Shown: positions 28,731 to 37,710, counted from the stretch's first letter. The stretch: 64,000 bases of DNA from Pseudomonas sp. Marseille-Q3773 (GCF_916618955.1 NZ_OU745390.1:124001-188000); one strand, 5' to 3'. The notes: generated by a model not told the origin, from the letters alone. Program-made: numbers and translations.

Positions 28731-29798
28731 ATGGACGACAACAAGAAGCGCGCCTTGGCTGCGGCCCTGGGTCAAATCGAACGCCAATTCGGTAAAGGCG
28801 CGGTCATGCGCATGGGCGACCACGAGCGCCAGGCGATTCCGGCCATCTCCACCGGCTCCCTGGGCCTGGATATCGCCCTCGGCATCGGCGGTCTGCCGAA
28901 AGGCCGTATCGTCGAAATTTACGGCCCGGAGTCGTCGGGTAAGACCACGCTGACCCTGTCGGTCATCGCCGAAGCCCAGAAAAATGGCGCTACCTGTGCC
29001 TTCGTCGACGCCGAGCACGCCCTCGACCCCGAGTATGCCGGCAAGCTGGGTGTCAACGTCGACGATCTGCTGGTTTCCCAGCCGGACACCGGCGAACAGG
29101 CCCTGGAAATCACTGACATGCTGGTGCGCTCCAACGCCGTTGACGTGATCATCGTCGACTCCGTGGCGGCCCTGGTACCCAAGGCTGAAATCGAAGGCGA
29201 GATGGGCGACATGCATGTGGGGCTGCAGGCTCGCCTGATGTCCCAGGCACTGCGCAAGATCACCGGTAACATCAAGAACGCCAACTGCCTGGTCATCTTC
29301 ATCAACCAGATCCGTATGAAGATCGGCGTGATGTTCGGCAGCCCGGAAACCACCACTGGTGGTAACGCCCTGAAGTTCTACGCCTCGGTGCGTCTGGACA
29401 TCCGTCGTACCGGTGCAGTCAAGGAAGGCGACGAGGTGGTCGGCAGCGAAACCCGCGTCAAGATCGTCAAGAACAAGGTGTCGCCACCGTTCCGCCAGGC
29501 CGAGTTCCAGATCCTCTACGGCAAAGGCATCTACCGGAACGGCGAGATCATCGACCTGGGTGTGGCCCAGGGGCTGGTCGAGAAGTCCGGTGCCTGGTAC
29601 GCCTATCAGGGCAACAAAATCGGTCAAGGCAAGGCAAACGCTGCCAAGTACCTGGCTGAGAACCCGGCCATCGGCGCCGAGATCGAGAAGCAGATCCGTG
29701 AGAAGCTGCTGACCGCTGGCGCTGTTGCGGCTGCCGGGAAGGCTGCGGCTGCCGAAGCTGATGCCGATGACATGGCCGACGCTGACGCCGGTTATTGA
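28731..29798 (+). CDS. recA: Recombinase RecA
   Basis: Homologous recombination and SOS co-protease. 355 residues from the ATG at 28731 (GAGG seven bases upstream; longer upstream frames are not conserved). Walker A is GPESSGKTT (about 65-73); [24 protein letters not shown] is the Walker B region; [20 protein letters not shown] is loop L2. The C-terminus is acidic as usual. An SOS box precedes it. Activated RecA is also expected to trigger cleavage of the tailocin repressor encoded 15 kb upstream. Confidence 0.99.
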   Translation: MDDNKKRALAAALGQIERQFGKGAVMRMGDHERQAIPAISTGSLGLDIALGIGGLPKGRIVEIYGPESSGKTTLTLSVIAEAQKNGATCAFVDAEHALDPEYAGKLGVNVDDLLVSQPDTGEQALEITDMLVRSNAVDVIIVDSVAALVPKAEIEGEMGDMHVGLQARLMSQALRKITGNIKNANCLVIFINQIRMKIGVMFGSPETTTGGNALKFYASVRLDIRRTGAVKEGDEVVGSETRVKIVKNKVSPPFRQAEFQILYGKGIYRNGEIIDLGVAQGLVEKSGAWYAYQGNKIGQGKANAAKYLAENPAIGAEIEKQIREKLLTAGAVAAAGKAAAAEADADDMADADAGY

Positions 29799-29816
29799 TT
29801 GCACGGATAGCCGAAC

Positions 29817-30287
29817 ATGTCCGCCGAACTCGACACCCCCGTCGCTATCCGGCGGACAGCCATGGACCTGCTCGCGCGACGTGAGCACGGTCGCGTCGAG
29901 CTGACGCGCAAATTGCGTCAGCGCGGCGCTTCGGATGAGCTGATAGGGCCCGAACTCGATCGGCTTGCCGAAGAAGGGCTGCTCAGCGAAGCCCGCTATC
30001 TCGAAAGCTTCATCCGTTATCGTTCCGGTTCCGGGTATGGACCTGCGCGCATTCGCGAAGAGCTTGGCCAGCGTGGTTTGGCGCGGGCTGATATCGAGCA
30101 GGCCTTGCGCGAGAGCGGGGTGGAGTGGGGCGAGCGCATGCGTGAGGTGTGGCAGCGCAAGTTTGCCGGCCAGCGCCCCCACGACCCGCGTAGCCGTGCC
30201 CAGCAGACACGGTTTCTTGCTTATCGTGGATTTTCCCTGGACATGATCGGCCGCCTGCTCAGTGGACGTGATCTCGACGACTACTGA
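29817..30287 (+). CDS. recX: Recombination regulator RecX
   Basis: Binds the RecA filament and limits its extension and ATPase activity. 156 residues composed of three-helix repeats: [20 protein letters not shown], then [44 protein letters not shown] and a final [16 protein letters not shown]. Lies 18 bases after recA with no terminator between, so it is probably cotranscribed and SOS-induced. Confidence 0.96.
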   Translation: MSAELDTPVAIRRTAMDLLARREHGRVELTRKLRQRGASDELIGPELDRLAEEGLLSEARYLESFIRYRSGSGYGPARIREELGQRGLARADIEQALRESGVEWGERMREVWQRKFAGQRPHDPRSRAQQTRFLAYRGFSLDMIGRLLSGRDLDDY

Positions 30288-30331
30288 AGGCAGGGGCGCA
30301 GAACGCCCCCCTCAAAAGAAGCAACACGGTA

Positions 30332-31450
30332 TCAACTGGCTTTCAACGCCTCCCGGGCTCGCTGGGTGGTATGCATGGGTTGCGGCTTGGCCCAGTTCTC
30401 CGGCAGGTTGATGAAGTCCACCAGTTCGCGCAGCCGGCCCTGATCCCGGCCATTGAAGGCAAATGACAAACGGGTCAGGTGGCTGAAGTTGCCCACCTCG
30501 TGCTCGGCACTGCTGTCAGGTTGCTGGTGATACTTGCCGCTGAGGCGCAAGTCGGCGAAGCCTTCCTGAATGTCATACAGCGCCGCCTCGCTGAGCGGGT
30601 GGTGCATGCGGATCACGAACTGGCTCTTCAGCCAGCGGCTGGAGTGGTAGTTGCTGTAGAACTGGTTGATTTCCTCGACCGCCTCGTCGGCGCTATGCAC
30701 CAGGCGCAACAGCTTCAGGTCGCTGGGCAGGATGTAGCGGTTTTCTTCCAGCTGGCGGCTGATGAAGTCCAGGCAGTCGCGCCAGAAGCTGCCGCCCGGC
30801 GAATCCAGCAGCACCACTGGCACCAGCGGGCTTTTGCCGGTCTGGATCAGGGTCAGCACCTCCAGCGCTTCATCCAGGGTGCCGAAACCGCCTGGGCACA
30901 GCACCAGGGCATCGGCTTCCTTGACGAAGAACAATTTGCGGATGAAGAAAAAGTGGAAGGGCAGCAGCTTGTCGGTGCCGTCCACCGTGGGGTTGGCGTG
31001 TTGCTCGAAGGGCAGGGTGATATTGAACCCCAGGCTGTGGTCGCTACCCGCGCCTTCGTGGGCTGCCGCCATGATACCGCCGCCGGCACCGGTGATGACC
31101 ATCAGGTCCGAACGCGCCAAGGTCGCGCCCAGCTCGCGGGCCAGGGCGTACATGGGGTGTTCCATTGGGGTGCGCGCCGAGCCGAACACGGTTACCTTGC
31201 GCCGGCCTTTGTAGCGTTCCAGGGCGCGAAACGAGTGGTCCAGTTCGCGCAGGGCCTGCAGGGTGATCTTGGCGTTCCAGCGGTCGGTGTCGTCATGGGC
31301 CATGCGCAGGATGGTCAGTATCATGTCGCGGTACAGCGGCAGGTTGGGGCTGTCCGGCGCCACCAGTTGCAGTTGTGCGTCGATGTTGCTCAGGTCGATG
31401 TTGTGGTCGCGGAAGTGGCTGAACAGCAGTTCATTCGATTGGTAAGGCAT
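30332..31450 (-). CDS. LOG-family (lysine-decarboxylase-like) nucleotide hydrolase
   Basis: 372 residues, cytoplasmic. A central Rossmann domain of the LOG/TIGR00730 group (about 85-270) carries GAGGGIMAAAHEGA and PGGFGTLDEALE, the phosphoribohydrolase signature; the long N-terminal and C-terminal extensions mark the larger bacterial subgroup, close to PpnN in architecture. Likely hydrolyses nucleoside monophosphates, but the substrate is not proven. Convergent with recX across a weak hairpin (GGGGCG...CGCCCC at 30293-30309). Confidence 0.85.
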   Translation of the reverse strand: MPYQSNELLFSHFRDHNIDLSNIDAQLQLVAPDSPNLPLYRDMILTILRMAHDDTDRWNAKITLQALRELDHSFRALERYKGRRKVTVFGSARTPMEHPMYALARELGATLARSDLMVITGAGGGIMAAAHEGAGSDHSLGFNITLPFEQHANPTVDGTDKLLPFHFFFIRKLFFVKEADALVLCPGGFGTLDEALEVLTLIQTGKSPLVPVVLLDSPGGSFWRDCLDFISRQLEENRYILPSDLKLLRLVHSADEAVEEINQFYSNYHSSRWLKSQFVIRMHHPLSEAALYDIQEGFADLRLSGKYHQQPDSSAEHEVGNFSHLTRLSFAFNGRDQGRLRELVDFINLPENWAKPQPMHTTQRAREALKAS

Positions 31451-31610
31451 GCAACGTCTCCTTCTGCACCAATACCTCTGACCTCAATCTAGACCCTTGC
31501 GTCCAATCGTGCCGGGGTGTTTGGCCTGTCCGCTCGTCGGCATGCAGCCACTGGCGATGCGGGTTTGGTTAACTGGAAATGCGAAACGTGTCGATGCAGG
31601 AGGTGGCGGT

Positions 31611-31820
31611 ATGCATCGCTTGATCATCGAGGTGGACCGGCAGCTTTACCAGCAGCTGGAAAATGCGGCACGGGCGCATCACCTGAGCCTCGAGGCCGAA
31701 TGCCGACGCAGGCTGGCGGGGCTGGAATGCCAGTCGCGCTATCTGCAGGCGCTGCTTGCAGAGATGCGCGCCGATGCCGCTGAAGGACGTTGGCGCGCCC
31801 GGGAAGACGAAAAGGCGTAG
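31611..31820 (+). CDS. Small ribbon-helix-helix-like protein
   Basis: 69 residues from the ATG at 31611, which has a near-ideal AGGAGG seven bases upstream. The first 35 residues (LIIEVDRQLYQQLENAARAHHLSLEAECRRRL) have the strand-helix-helix pattern of Arc/FitA-type DNA-binding antitoxins, followed by a charged helix. No toxin gene is adjacent, so a toxin-antitoxin role is unsupported; an orphan DNA-binding regulator is more likely. Confidence 0.6.
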   Translation: MHRLIIEVDRQLYQQLENAARAHHLSLEAECRRRLAGLECQSRYLQALLAEMRADAAEGRWRAREDEKA

Positions 31821-31836
31821 CGATTGCAGGTTGTCG

Positions 31837-32256
31837 TTACTTCTTCTTGTTGCCGGCCACGCAGCTGGCATTGTCGAAAGCCTGGTCCATGATCGGCTGG
31901 TTGGTCTTGTAAACCGTGAAACGGTATACCATGACTGCGCCCTTGGACATCAGGTTGCGGAACCCGCTGTTGCGGCAGACGCTGTCACCCAGCTGGCTGC
32001 GGACCTGTTCCGGGTTGGCCTGCATGCGCTCGGCATGGCTCTGGCGCACGCTCAGGTGGTTGATCAGTGCCTTGCCTTCCACGGTGTAACCCTGGTCGAG
32101 GATATCCTCGTTGATGGCCCGCGGGGTGCCGACACTGCTCTCTTTGGCGACCTTCTGCAGCATGTTGTTCAGGTCGTAGTCCTGCTTGGAGGCCGCCTGG
32201 GCTGCCAGGGGCAGGGCGAGCATCAGGCTCAGGACGGGGGCGATACGGCGCAGCAT
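31837..32256 (-). CDS. Secreted PA3611-type protein (quorum-sensing-regulated virulence-factor family)
   Basis: 139 residues from the ATG at 32256, preceded by AGGAGA. A Sec signal peptide (MLRRIAPVLSLMLALPLAAQA) is followed by a small soluble domain with two cysteines (DSVCRNSGF and NASCVAG) that could form a disulfide. Position near recA-recX and sequence style match P. aeruginosa PA3611. The family name is historical; its biochemical role is unknown. Confidence 0.7.
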   Translation of the reverse strand: MLRRIAPVLSLMLALPLAAQAASKQDYDLNNMLQKVAKESSVGTPRAINEDILDQGYTVEGKALINHLSVRQSHAERMQANPEQVRSQLGDSVCRNSGFRNLMSKGAVMVYRFTVYKTNQPIMDQAFDNASCVAGNKKK

Positions 32257-32475
32257 GGATCTCTCCTGGTTCGATGACTGGCGCTTTGACATGCGCGGGT
32301 CGACAGCGTTCCGTGACTATCGCGAAGGCGCAAGGTCCAGTCACGCTAAAACGCCGATTATAAGGACCGCCCTGCCGGCTGCACAGCAATTGCGCCCTGT
32401 TCTGGTAGACTGGCGGCCTTGTTTTCACCGAGCAATCCTTGTGTCCATTCCCCACCTGTCCAGAGGCCTGCCGGC

Positions 32476-33117
32476 ATGAGCCATGCAGTAGCGCGCCTGC
32501 GCGCCGAACGCCTGGCGCGCAGCAACAAGCCTTTCATCGCCCGGGGTTCGCGTGCCGAACGTTGCCCGGATTGTCGGGTCATCGCCAGTCACTGCCTGTG
32601 CGCCTGGAAGCCGCGGGTGCAGGCCGAGTCCGGCATGTGCCTGCTGATGCATGACACCGAGCCGCTGAAACCGACCAATACCGGATGGCTGATCGCCGAC
32701 CTGATCGAAGACACCTCCGCCTTCGGCTGGCTGCGCACGTCGGTCGACGAACGCTTGCTGGCATTGCTGGACGACCCGCGCTGGCAGCCCTATATCGTCT
32801 TCCCTGGCGAATTCGTCGCCCAGGAACGGGTAGTCAGCGAAGTGCGGCGTGAACCGGGCAAGCGCCCGTTGTTCATCCTGCTGGACGCTACCTGGACCGA
32901 AGCGCGCAAGATGTTTCGCAAAAGCCCGTACCTCGATCGCTTCCCGGTGTTGAGCCTGGCGGCCGAGCAGATGTCGCGCTACCGCTTGCGTCGCTCGCGG
33001 CGCGATGATCACTTCTGTACGGCGGAAGTGGCTGCCATGTGCCTCGACCTGGCTGCGATACCCAGGCCTCGCAAGCACTGGATGCCTACCTGGATGTATT
33101 CAGCCTGCATTACCTGA
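32476..33117 (+). CDS. DTW-domain tRNA acp3U transferase, C-terminus frameshifted
   Basis: TapT-type enzyme that adds the 3-amino-3-carboxypropyl group of SAM to a tRNA uridine. The frame from 32476 gives 213 residues: an N-terminal zinc site (CPDCRVIASHCLC), and the core with LDATWTEARKM. After about 33054 the frame leaves the family pattern and ends IPRPRKHWMPTW. The next frame continues ASQALDAYLDVFSLHYL...DTHQRLHTFL to a TAG at 33185, so one base is probably missing near 33052-33057. Sequencing error or true lesion cannot be separated here. Confidence 0.85.
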   Translation: MSHAVARLRAERLARSNKPFIARGSRAERCPDCRVIASHCLCAWKPRVQAESGMCLLMHDTEPLKPTNTGWLIADLIEDTSAFGWLRTSVDERLLALLDDPRWQPYIVFPGEFVAQERVVSEVRREPGKRPLFILLDATWTEARKMFRKSPYLDRFPVLSLAAEQMSRYRLRRSRRDDHFCTAEVAAMCLDLAAIPRPRKHWMPTWMYSACIT

Positions 33118-33185
33118 GCGGCAAGCGGCGCCTGCCCCTGGATGAGCAGGATGACACCCATCAGCGTTTGCATACCTTCCTATAG
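33055..33185 (+). pseudogene. Out-of-frame 3' end of the DTW gene
   Basis: From 33057 the frame offset by one encodes the expected C-terminal helix region (SQALDAYLDVFSLHYLSGKR) and ends with TAG at 33183-33185. It has no own start. Together with the upstream frame it would make a protein of about 236 residues, normal for the family. Confidence 0.75.
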
Positions 33186-33262
33186 TCCAAGGGGCACAAC
33201 CCCTGCTTTGGTTCATAATGACCCTACCCGAGTGCCCGACACAGAACAGGATCCCCAGATCG

Positions 33263-33913
33263 ATGGCCACTTATCAAATCCTGATTGCCGATGACCACCC
33301 GCTGTTCCGCGGCGCCCTGCGCCAGGCCGTTACCCTCGGCCTGGGCCCGGATGTGCGCCTGGTGGAGGTTGCCAGCATCGCCGAACTGGAAACCCGCCTG
33401 AGCGAAAAAGCCGACTGGGACCTGGTACTGCTGGACCTGAACATGCCAGGCGCCTACGGCTTTTCCGGGCTGGTGCTGTTGCGCGGGCAGTACCCGCAGA
33501 TTCCGGTGGTGATGGTTTCGGCGCAGGAAGAGGCCGCCGTGGTGGTCAAGTCCCGCGAATTCGGTGCCAGTGGTTTCATTCCCAAGTCCAGCACCCTGGA
33601 AGTGATCCAGGATGCGGTGCGCAAGGTGCTCGACGGCGAAGTCTGGTGGCCGCCGCAGGCATTCGAAAAGGTGGATGTCTCGGCCGAGGCCAAGGCTGCC
33701 AGCGAAGGCCTGGCCAGCCTCACGCCGCAGCAGTTCCGGGTACTGACCATGGTCTGCGAAGGCTTGCTGAACAAGCAGATCGCCTATGAGCTGAATGTGT
33801 CGGAAGCGACCATCAAGGCCCACGTCACCGCGATCTTCCGCAAGCTCGGCGTGCGTACCCGCACCCAGGCCGCGCTGCTGCTGCAACAACTTGAATCGGT
33901 TGCCAGCAACTGA
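33263..33913 (+). CDS. erdR: LuxR-type response regulator ErdR
   Basis: 216 residues: receiver domain (about 1-120; phosphoacceptor Asp in LVLLDLNMPG, conserved Lys in FIPKSS) and a NarL/LuxR helix-turn-helix (LNKQIAYELNVSEATIKAHVTAI). The start at 33263 gives the conserved MATYQILIADDHPLFRG. Position next to dgkA matches ErdR of P. aeruginosa, which links to ethanol oxidation and acetate use. No sensor kinase is adjacent. Confidence 0.85.
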   Translation: MATYQILIADDHPLFRGALRQAVTLGLGPDVRLVEVASIAELETRLSEKADWDLVLLDLNMPGAYGFSGLVLLRGQYPQIPVVMVSAQEEAAVVVKSREFGASGFIPKSSTLEVIQDAVRKVLDGEVWWPPQAFEKVDVSAEAKAASEGLASLTPQQFRVLTMVCEGLLNKQIAYELNVSEATIKAHVTAIFRKLGVRTRTQAALLLQQLESVASN

Positions 33914-33986
33914 CGGTGCGTGCATTCACGCTTTTTTGACCCTTGCCGCTCTAGGCTGCTGGCCTTTCAGTTGTTAAGTGACTCAC

Positions 33987-34352
33987 ATGACATCGCCATT
34001 CAAGGGCCAGACCGGCCTCAAACGCATCTTCAACGCCGCCGGCTATTCGCTGGACGGCCTGCGCGCCGCCTTCAAGGGCGAGGCCGCGTTCCGTCAGTTG
34101 GTCCTGCTCAACGTGCTGCTGATCCCGATCGCCTTCTGGCTACCCGTCAGCCGCGCAGAGCGGGCGATCATGATCGCCGTGTGCCTGTTGGGCCTGATCG
34201 TCGAGCTGTTCAACTCGGCGGTGGAGGCGGCCATCGACCGCATTTCGCTGGAGCGCCACCCGCTGTCGAAAAACGCCAAGGACATGGGCAGCGCCGCGCA
34301 ACTGGTGGCGCTGACCATGGTGGCGCTGGTGTGGGGCGTGATCCTGCTTTAA
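33987..34352 (+). CDS. dgkA: Diacylglycerol kinase
   Basis: Inner-membrane enzyme that recycles diacylglycerol to phosphatidate. 121 residues, three transmembrane helices (about 42-58, 61-78, 105-121) and the signature ELFNSAVEAAIDR with the catalytic Glu. ATG at 33987 chosen; a GTG three codons earlier is possible. Its stop overlaps the convergent finR stop by four bases. Confidence 0.95.
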   Translation: MTSPFKGQTGLKRIFNAAGYSLDGLRAAFKGEAAFRQLVLLNVLLIPIAFWLPVSRAERAIMIAVCLLGLIVELFNSAVEAAIDRISLERHPLSKNAKDMGSAAQLVALTMVALVWGVILL

Positions 34353-35275
34353 GCGATTGGCGGCAACACGATCTCGTCACTGCGGGTAAAGCCCGCGGTG
34401 AAGTTGCGGCACAGTTCTAGAAATTCGCGCATGGCAGAGGTCTGGTACTTCTGTTTGTGCCAGATGAAGTAGAACTGGCGCCTCAGGTCCAGCTCCGGGG
34501 TTTCCACCGCGACCAGGCTGCCGCGGCGGAAGGCGTCGCGCAGGGCCAGGCGCGAAATGCAGCCGATACCCAGGCCTGACTCCACGGCGCGCTTGATGGC
34601 TTCGGTGTGCTCCAGTTCCAGGCGGATGTTGAGATTGCTACGCTGGTGGCGCATGGCCTGGTCGAAGGTCAGGCGTGTGCCGGAGCCCTGTTCGCGCAAT
34701 ATCCACGCTTCCTGGGACAAGGTCTGCACATCGGCGCGGCCCAGCCTGGCCAGTGGATGTTGCGGCGCGCAGAACACCACCAGTTCATCTTCGACCCAGG
34801 GGCGGACTTCCAGGTCCGGGTGGTTGCAGTCGCCTTCGATCAGACCCAGGTCAATTTCATAGTGCGCAACCTGTTGCACGATATGTGCGGTGTTCTGCAC
34901 ATGCAGCTTCACCTGGCTTTCCGGGTGCACCTGCATGAAGCTGCCGATAAGCAGGGTGGCCAGGTAGTTGCCGATGGTCAGCGTGGCGCCGACCGCCAGC
35001 GAGCCGAAACCGGACTTGCCATTGAGCAGGTCTTCGATCTCCTTGGCCTGGTCGAGCAGGGCCACGGCCTGCGGCAACAGCTGCTGGCCCAGGGCGTTGA
35101 GGCTCAGGCGCTTGCCGGCACGGTCGAACAGCTGGCAGCTGGACTGGCGTTCAAGTTCGGTGATCGAGGTGCTGGCAGCCGATTGCGACAGCGCCAGCAC
35201 ACTGGCGGCGCGGGAGACGCTCTGGTGCTGGGCCACGGCAACGAAGACCTGTAGTTGACGAAGTGTGAATCGCAT
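34349..35275 (-). CDS. finR: LysR-type regulator FinR of fpr
   Basis: 308 residues from the ATG at 35275, where the family start MRFTLRQLQVFVAVA begins. N-terminal winged helix (residues 1-60) and CysB-like effector domain. Divergent from fpr with 121 bp between the starts, as for the FinR-fpr pair of P. putida, where FinR activates fpr under superoxide and sulfur stress. Confidence 0.9.
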   Translation of the reverse strand: MRFTLRQLQVFVAVAQHQSVSRAASVLALSQSAASTSITELERQSSCQLFDRAGKRLSLNALGQQLLPQAVALLDQAKEIEDLLNGKSGFGSLAVGATLTIGNYLATLLIGSFMQVHPESQVKLHVQNTAHIVQQVAHYEIDLGLIEGDCNHPDLEVRPWVEDELVVFCAPQHPLARLGRADVQTLSQEAWILREQGSGTRLTFDQAMRHQRSNLNIRLELEHTEAIKRAVESGLGIGCISRLALRDAFRRGSLVAVETPELDLRRQFYFIWHKQKYQTSAMREFLELCRNFTAGFTRSDEIVLPPIA

Positions 35276-35278
35276 ATC

Positions 35279-35323
35279 GATATAACCGATAACACATATC
35301 TTGATAATCCAGTTAACAGATAT
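35279..35323. promoter_or_regulatory. Candidate FinR operators
   Basis: Between finR and fpr the pairs GATAT (35279-35283) / ATATC (35296-35300) and ATATCT (35296-35301) / AGATAT (35318-35323) form interlocking inverted repeats, a pattern expected for a tetrameric LysR protein. Assignment is by position. Confidence 0.45.
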
Positions 35324-35396
35324 TGTCGCTGCCCCTAAACTATCGCGCAACTGCGCGTCTTGCGCGCGCCGCGTCTTTCTTCAGGAGCCCCATTAG

Positions 35397-36176
35397 ATGA
35401 GCAACATGAACCACGAACGTGTCCTCAGTGTGCACCACTGGAACGACACCCTGTTCAGCTTCAAGTGCACCCGCGACCCGGGCCTGCGCTTCGAGAACGG
35501 TCAGTTCGTGATGATTGGCCTGCAGCAGGACAACGGCCGTCCACTCATGCGCGCCTATTCCATCGCTTCGCCGAACTGGGAAGAGCACCTGGAGTTCTTC
35601 AGCATCAAGGTGCCGGATGGCCCGCTGACCTCCCAGCTGCAGCACCTGAAGGAAGGCGACGAGATCATCATCAGCAAGAAGCCTACCGGCACCCTGGTGC
35701 TCGACGACCTGAATCCGGGCAAGCACCTGTACCTGCTGAGCACCGGCACTGGCCTGGCACCGTTCATGAGCGTCATCCAGGACCCGGAAACCTACGAGCG
35801 CTTCGAAAAAGTGATCCTGGTGCACGGCGTGCGCTATGTGAACGAAGTGGCCTACCGTGAATTCATTACCGAGCACCTGCCACAGAACGAGTTCTTCGGT
35901 GAAGCGGTACGCGAAAAGCTGATCTATTACCCGACTGTGACCCGTGAGCCGTTCGAGAACCAAGGCCGTCTGACCGACCTGATGCGCAGCGGCAAGCTGT
36001 TCAGCGACATCGGCCTGCCACCGATCAACCCGCAGGACGACCGTGCGATGATCTGCGGCAGCCCGAGCATGCTCGACGAGACCAGCGAAGTGCTGGACAG
36101 CTTCGGCCTGAAGATCTCCCCGCGCATGCGCGAGCCGGGTGATTACCTGATCGAGCGGGCTTTCGTCGAGAAGTAA
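35397..36176 (+). CDS. fpr: Ferredoxin-NADP(+) reductase
   Basis: FAD enzyme that moves electrons between NADPH and ferredoxin or flavodoxin in oxidative-stress defence and Fe-S repair. 259 residues; FAD motif RAYSIASPNWE (about residues 53-60), phosphate-binding GTGLAPF in the NADP domain, and MICGSPSM. AGGAG precedes the ATG. Its terminator hairpin is split by an insertion sequence. Confidence 0.96.
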   Translation: MSNMNHERVLSVHHWNDTLFSFKCTRDPGLRFENGQFVMIGLQQDNGRPLMRAYSIASPNWEEHLEFFSIKVPDGPLTSQLQHLKEGDEIIISKKPTGTLVLDDLNPGKHLYLLSTGTGLAPFMSVIQDPETYERFEKVILVHGVRYVNEVAYREFITEHLPQNEFFGEAVREKLIYYPTVTREPFENQGRLTDLMRSGKLFSDIGLPPINPQDDRAMICGSPSMLDETSEVLDSFGLKISPRMREPGDYLIERAFVEK

Positions 36177-36190
36177 GGCGCAGGCTGGTG

Positions 36191-36201
36191 CAAGAAAGGC
36201 G
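36191..36201 (+). terminator. Left arm of the disrupted fpr terminator
   Basis: CAAGAAAGGCG here and CGCCTTTCTT at 37651-37660 are the two arms of one hairpin that would read AAGAAAGGCGACCC-TC-GGGTCGCCTTTCTT without the IS and one target copy. The IS has separated them by 1.4 kb. Confidence 0.8.
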
Positions 36202-36211
36202 ACCCTCGGGT
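36202..36211. repeat. IS target site duplication, left copy
   Basis: ACCCTCGGGT, identical to 37641-37650. A 10-bp duplication fits the IS4 family. Confidence 0.93.
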
Positions 36212-36212
36212 T

Positions 36213-36250
36213 AATGCCAGTCAGTTAAGCTGACTGGCATTTTCATTTTC
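36213..36250 (+). terminator. Hairpin at the left end of the IS
   Basis: AATGCCAGTCAG (36213-36224) pairs perfectly with CTGACTGGCATT (36230-36241), followed by TTCATTTTC. Oriented to stop transcripts arriving from fpr. Confidence 0.65.
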
Positions 36251-37553
36251 GGGTCGGGTATTTCGCTGGTCGTTGCTTTACCGCTCTAGGAAACCACCGG
36301 TCAGGTCGCCGATGGGGTAGGACGTATTGCGGCGCTGATGCCTGCAAATCGGCGAGAAAACCCGGCAAGTTGCCCGGATGATTCAGCGATGTACCATGCA
36401 GCAAACCCAAGATCGTCCAGCTGCAGGCGGTAAAGCTCATCTCGCATGGATACACACCTGGGCACTGTCTCGACATCTGCACCATCTGATAACGCAACAG
36501 GTTGTAACCCAGTAATACGCCCCACAACTCTTGCGCAATCATCTCCGGCGTTTTGCTTCTCAGTGTGTATTCGCCGCCCAGCAGTCCCTGCTTGATCTCC
36601 CGGTAGCCCAGTTCGATTTCCCAACGCTGGCTGTAAAGATCGACGATCTCATCACCCGGGAAGCGCAGCGGATCGGTCATCGAGGTCAAGACACTCACAA
36701 CCTTTCCTTTGATCGTTTTGCTCAGCAGCCGCGCTCGAATCTCCAGCGGCAAGCCTGGCCATTGCTTGCGAGCCTGAGGTGACGTGCGCAAAACGACCAA
36801 GGCATCGTTACGCCCAAGCTTGCGTTCGACCTCATACTGAATGCCCTTTTTCAAGGGGATCAGCCAGTGGCGCTGCTCGCCTTGCGATTGCCAGTGATGC
36901 AGCAATCCCAACGAGTAGAAACCTTTATCGAAAAGGGTCAATGACTGGTTAGGCGTCGTGGCGATCAGCTGTTCTGCCAGCTTCATTTCACTGCTGTGGT
37001 AGCTCTGGAAAGTGCTGCTTATCAGCAGGTGGCTGGTCAGCTCCATCTGGCAGACCATCCGAACCTGAGGAAAACCACCGTCCCCATGCTGGTTGGTCGC
37101 GCCACCGTAATACGCACGGTTTTCCGCCGTATCAGGCGTGTTCCAAACGACGCCATCCACGCCAAGCAGCGTCAGTCCCAACCACTGCGGATGCTTGGTC
37201 TCTTCGTGCCAGCGTTGCTGGGTGAGTGTGAAGACTTCGCGTACCGCTTCGCTACCCAGCCGTTGCCGTCCTTGTACCACAGCGCTGGGCGCCACCAAGG
37301 GCCGCTTGCCCGGCAGCATGATATCCATATGGTTCACAACATCCCAAGCCGACATCCGGCGAAAAAGCGCCATGCCGATGATGCACCACACCAAGCTTTC
37401 AAGCGGGAGACGCCGCTTGCGGATGGTCGAGACACCTGCTGTCTCGAAAGCCTGCTGCACGATGTCCGGATCAAGCAAAGCGCCAAGCCCTTCAAGGGCA
37501 TGTGGCCGCGAGGCCATTTCATGAGTGAGGGACAATGCTTGTGACAGGCGCAT
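36243..37553 (-). CDS. IS4-family DDE transposase
   Basis: 436 residues, intact. Catalytic triad: first Asp in LGVDGVVW, second in TLFDKGFYS, and Glu within the IS4 signature Y-x2-R-x3-E-x6-K, exactly present in [15 protein letters not shown]. The start ATG follows directly on the T-run of a hairpin (37555-37593 on this strand). Confidence 0.94.
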   Translation of the reverse strand: MRLSQALSLTHEMASRPHALEGLGALLDPDIVQQAFETAGVSTIRKRRLPLESLVWCIIGMALFRRMSAWDVVNHMDIMLPGKRPLVAPSAVVQGRQRLGSEAVREVFTLTQQRWHEETKHPQWLGLTLLGVDGVVWNTPDTAENRAYYGGATNQHGDGGFPQVRMVCQMELTSHLLISSTFQSYHSSEMKLAEQLIATTPNQSLTLFDKGFYSLGLLHHWQSQGEQRHWLIPLKKGIQYEVERKLGRNDALVVLRTSPQARKQWPGLPLEIRARLLSKTIKGKVVSVLTSMTDPLRFPGDEIVDLYSQRWEIELGYREIKQGLLGGEYTLRSKTPEMIAQELWGVLLGYNLLRYQMVQMSRQCPGVYPCEMSFTACSWTILGLLHGTSLNHPGNLPGFLADLQASAPQYVLPHRRPDRWFPRAVKQRPAKYPTRK

Positions 37554-37554
37554 A

Positions 37555-37593
37555 AAAAAATCCGATGCTCGTTTCCAAGCATCGGATTTTGCG
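37555..37593 (-). terminator. Hairpin and T-run immediately before the transposase start
   Basis: Read on the minus strand, ATCCGATGCT and AGCATCGGAT enclose a short loop and are followed by a run of T that ends at the transposase ATG. It would stop read-through from outside promoters before the transposase is transcribed, a known way for insertion sequences to avoid impinging activation. Confidence 0.7.
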
Positions 37594-37640
37594 GCCTATG
37601 GGCTAAAGGTCAATGAATCAGTCTTAACTGACTGGCATTA

Positions 37641-37650
37641 ACCCTCGGGT
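37641..37650. repeat. IS target site duplication, right copy
   Basis: ACCCTCGGGT, direct repeat of 36202-36211. Confidence 0.93.
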
Positions 37651-37710
37651 CGCCTTTCTTATGCCTGAAATCTTTGCATTGTCTGTTCTGGTCAAAACAG
37701 CAAACACAAC

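Larger units (their letters stand above)
36212..37640 (-). mobile_element. IS4-family insertion sequence, 1429 bp, intact
   Basis: Bounded by perfect 18-bp terminal inverted repeats (TAATGCCAGTCAGTTAAG at 36212-36229, reverse complement at 37623-37640) and flanked by 10-bp direct repeats. One transposase fills it. The left terminus contains its own perfect hairpin AATGCCAGTCAG-TTAAG-CTGACTGGCATT followed by T-rich sequence on the plus strand. G+C is visibly lower than in neighbours. Confidence 0.95.

Noticed and set aside
31611..31820. Toxin-antitoxin module
   Set aside because: Only an antitoxin-like small protein is present; both neighbours are unrelated full-length genes.
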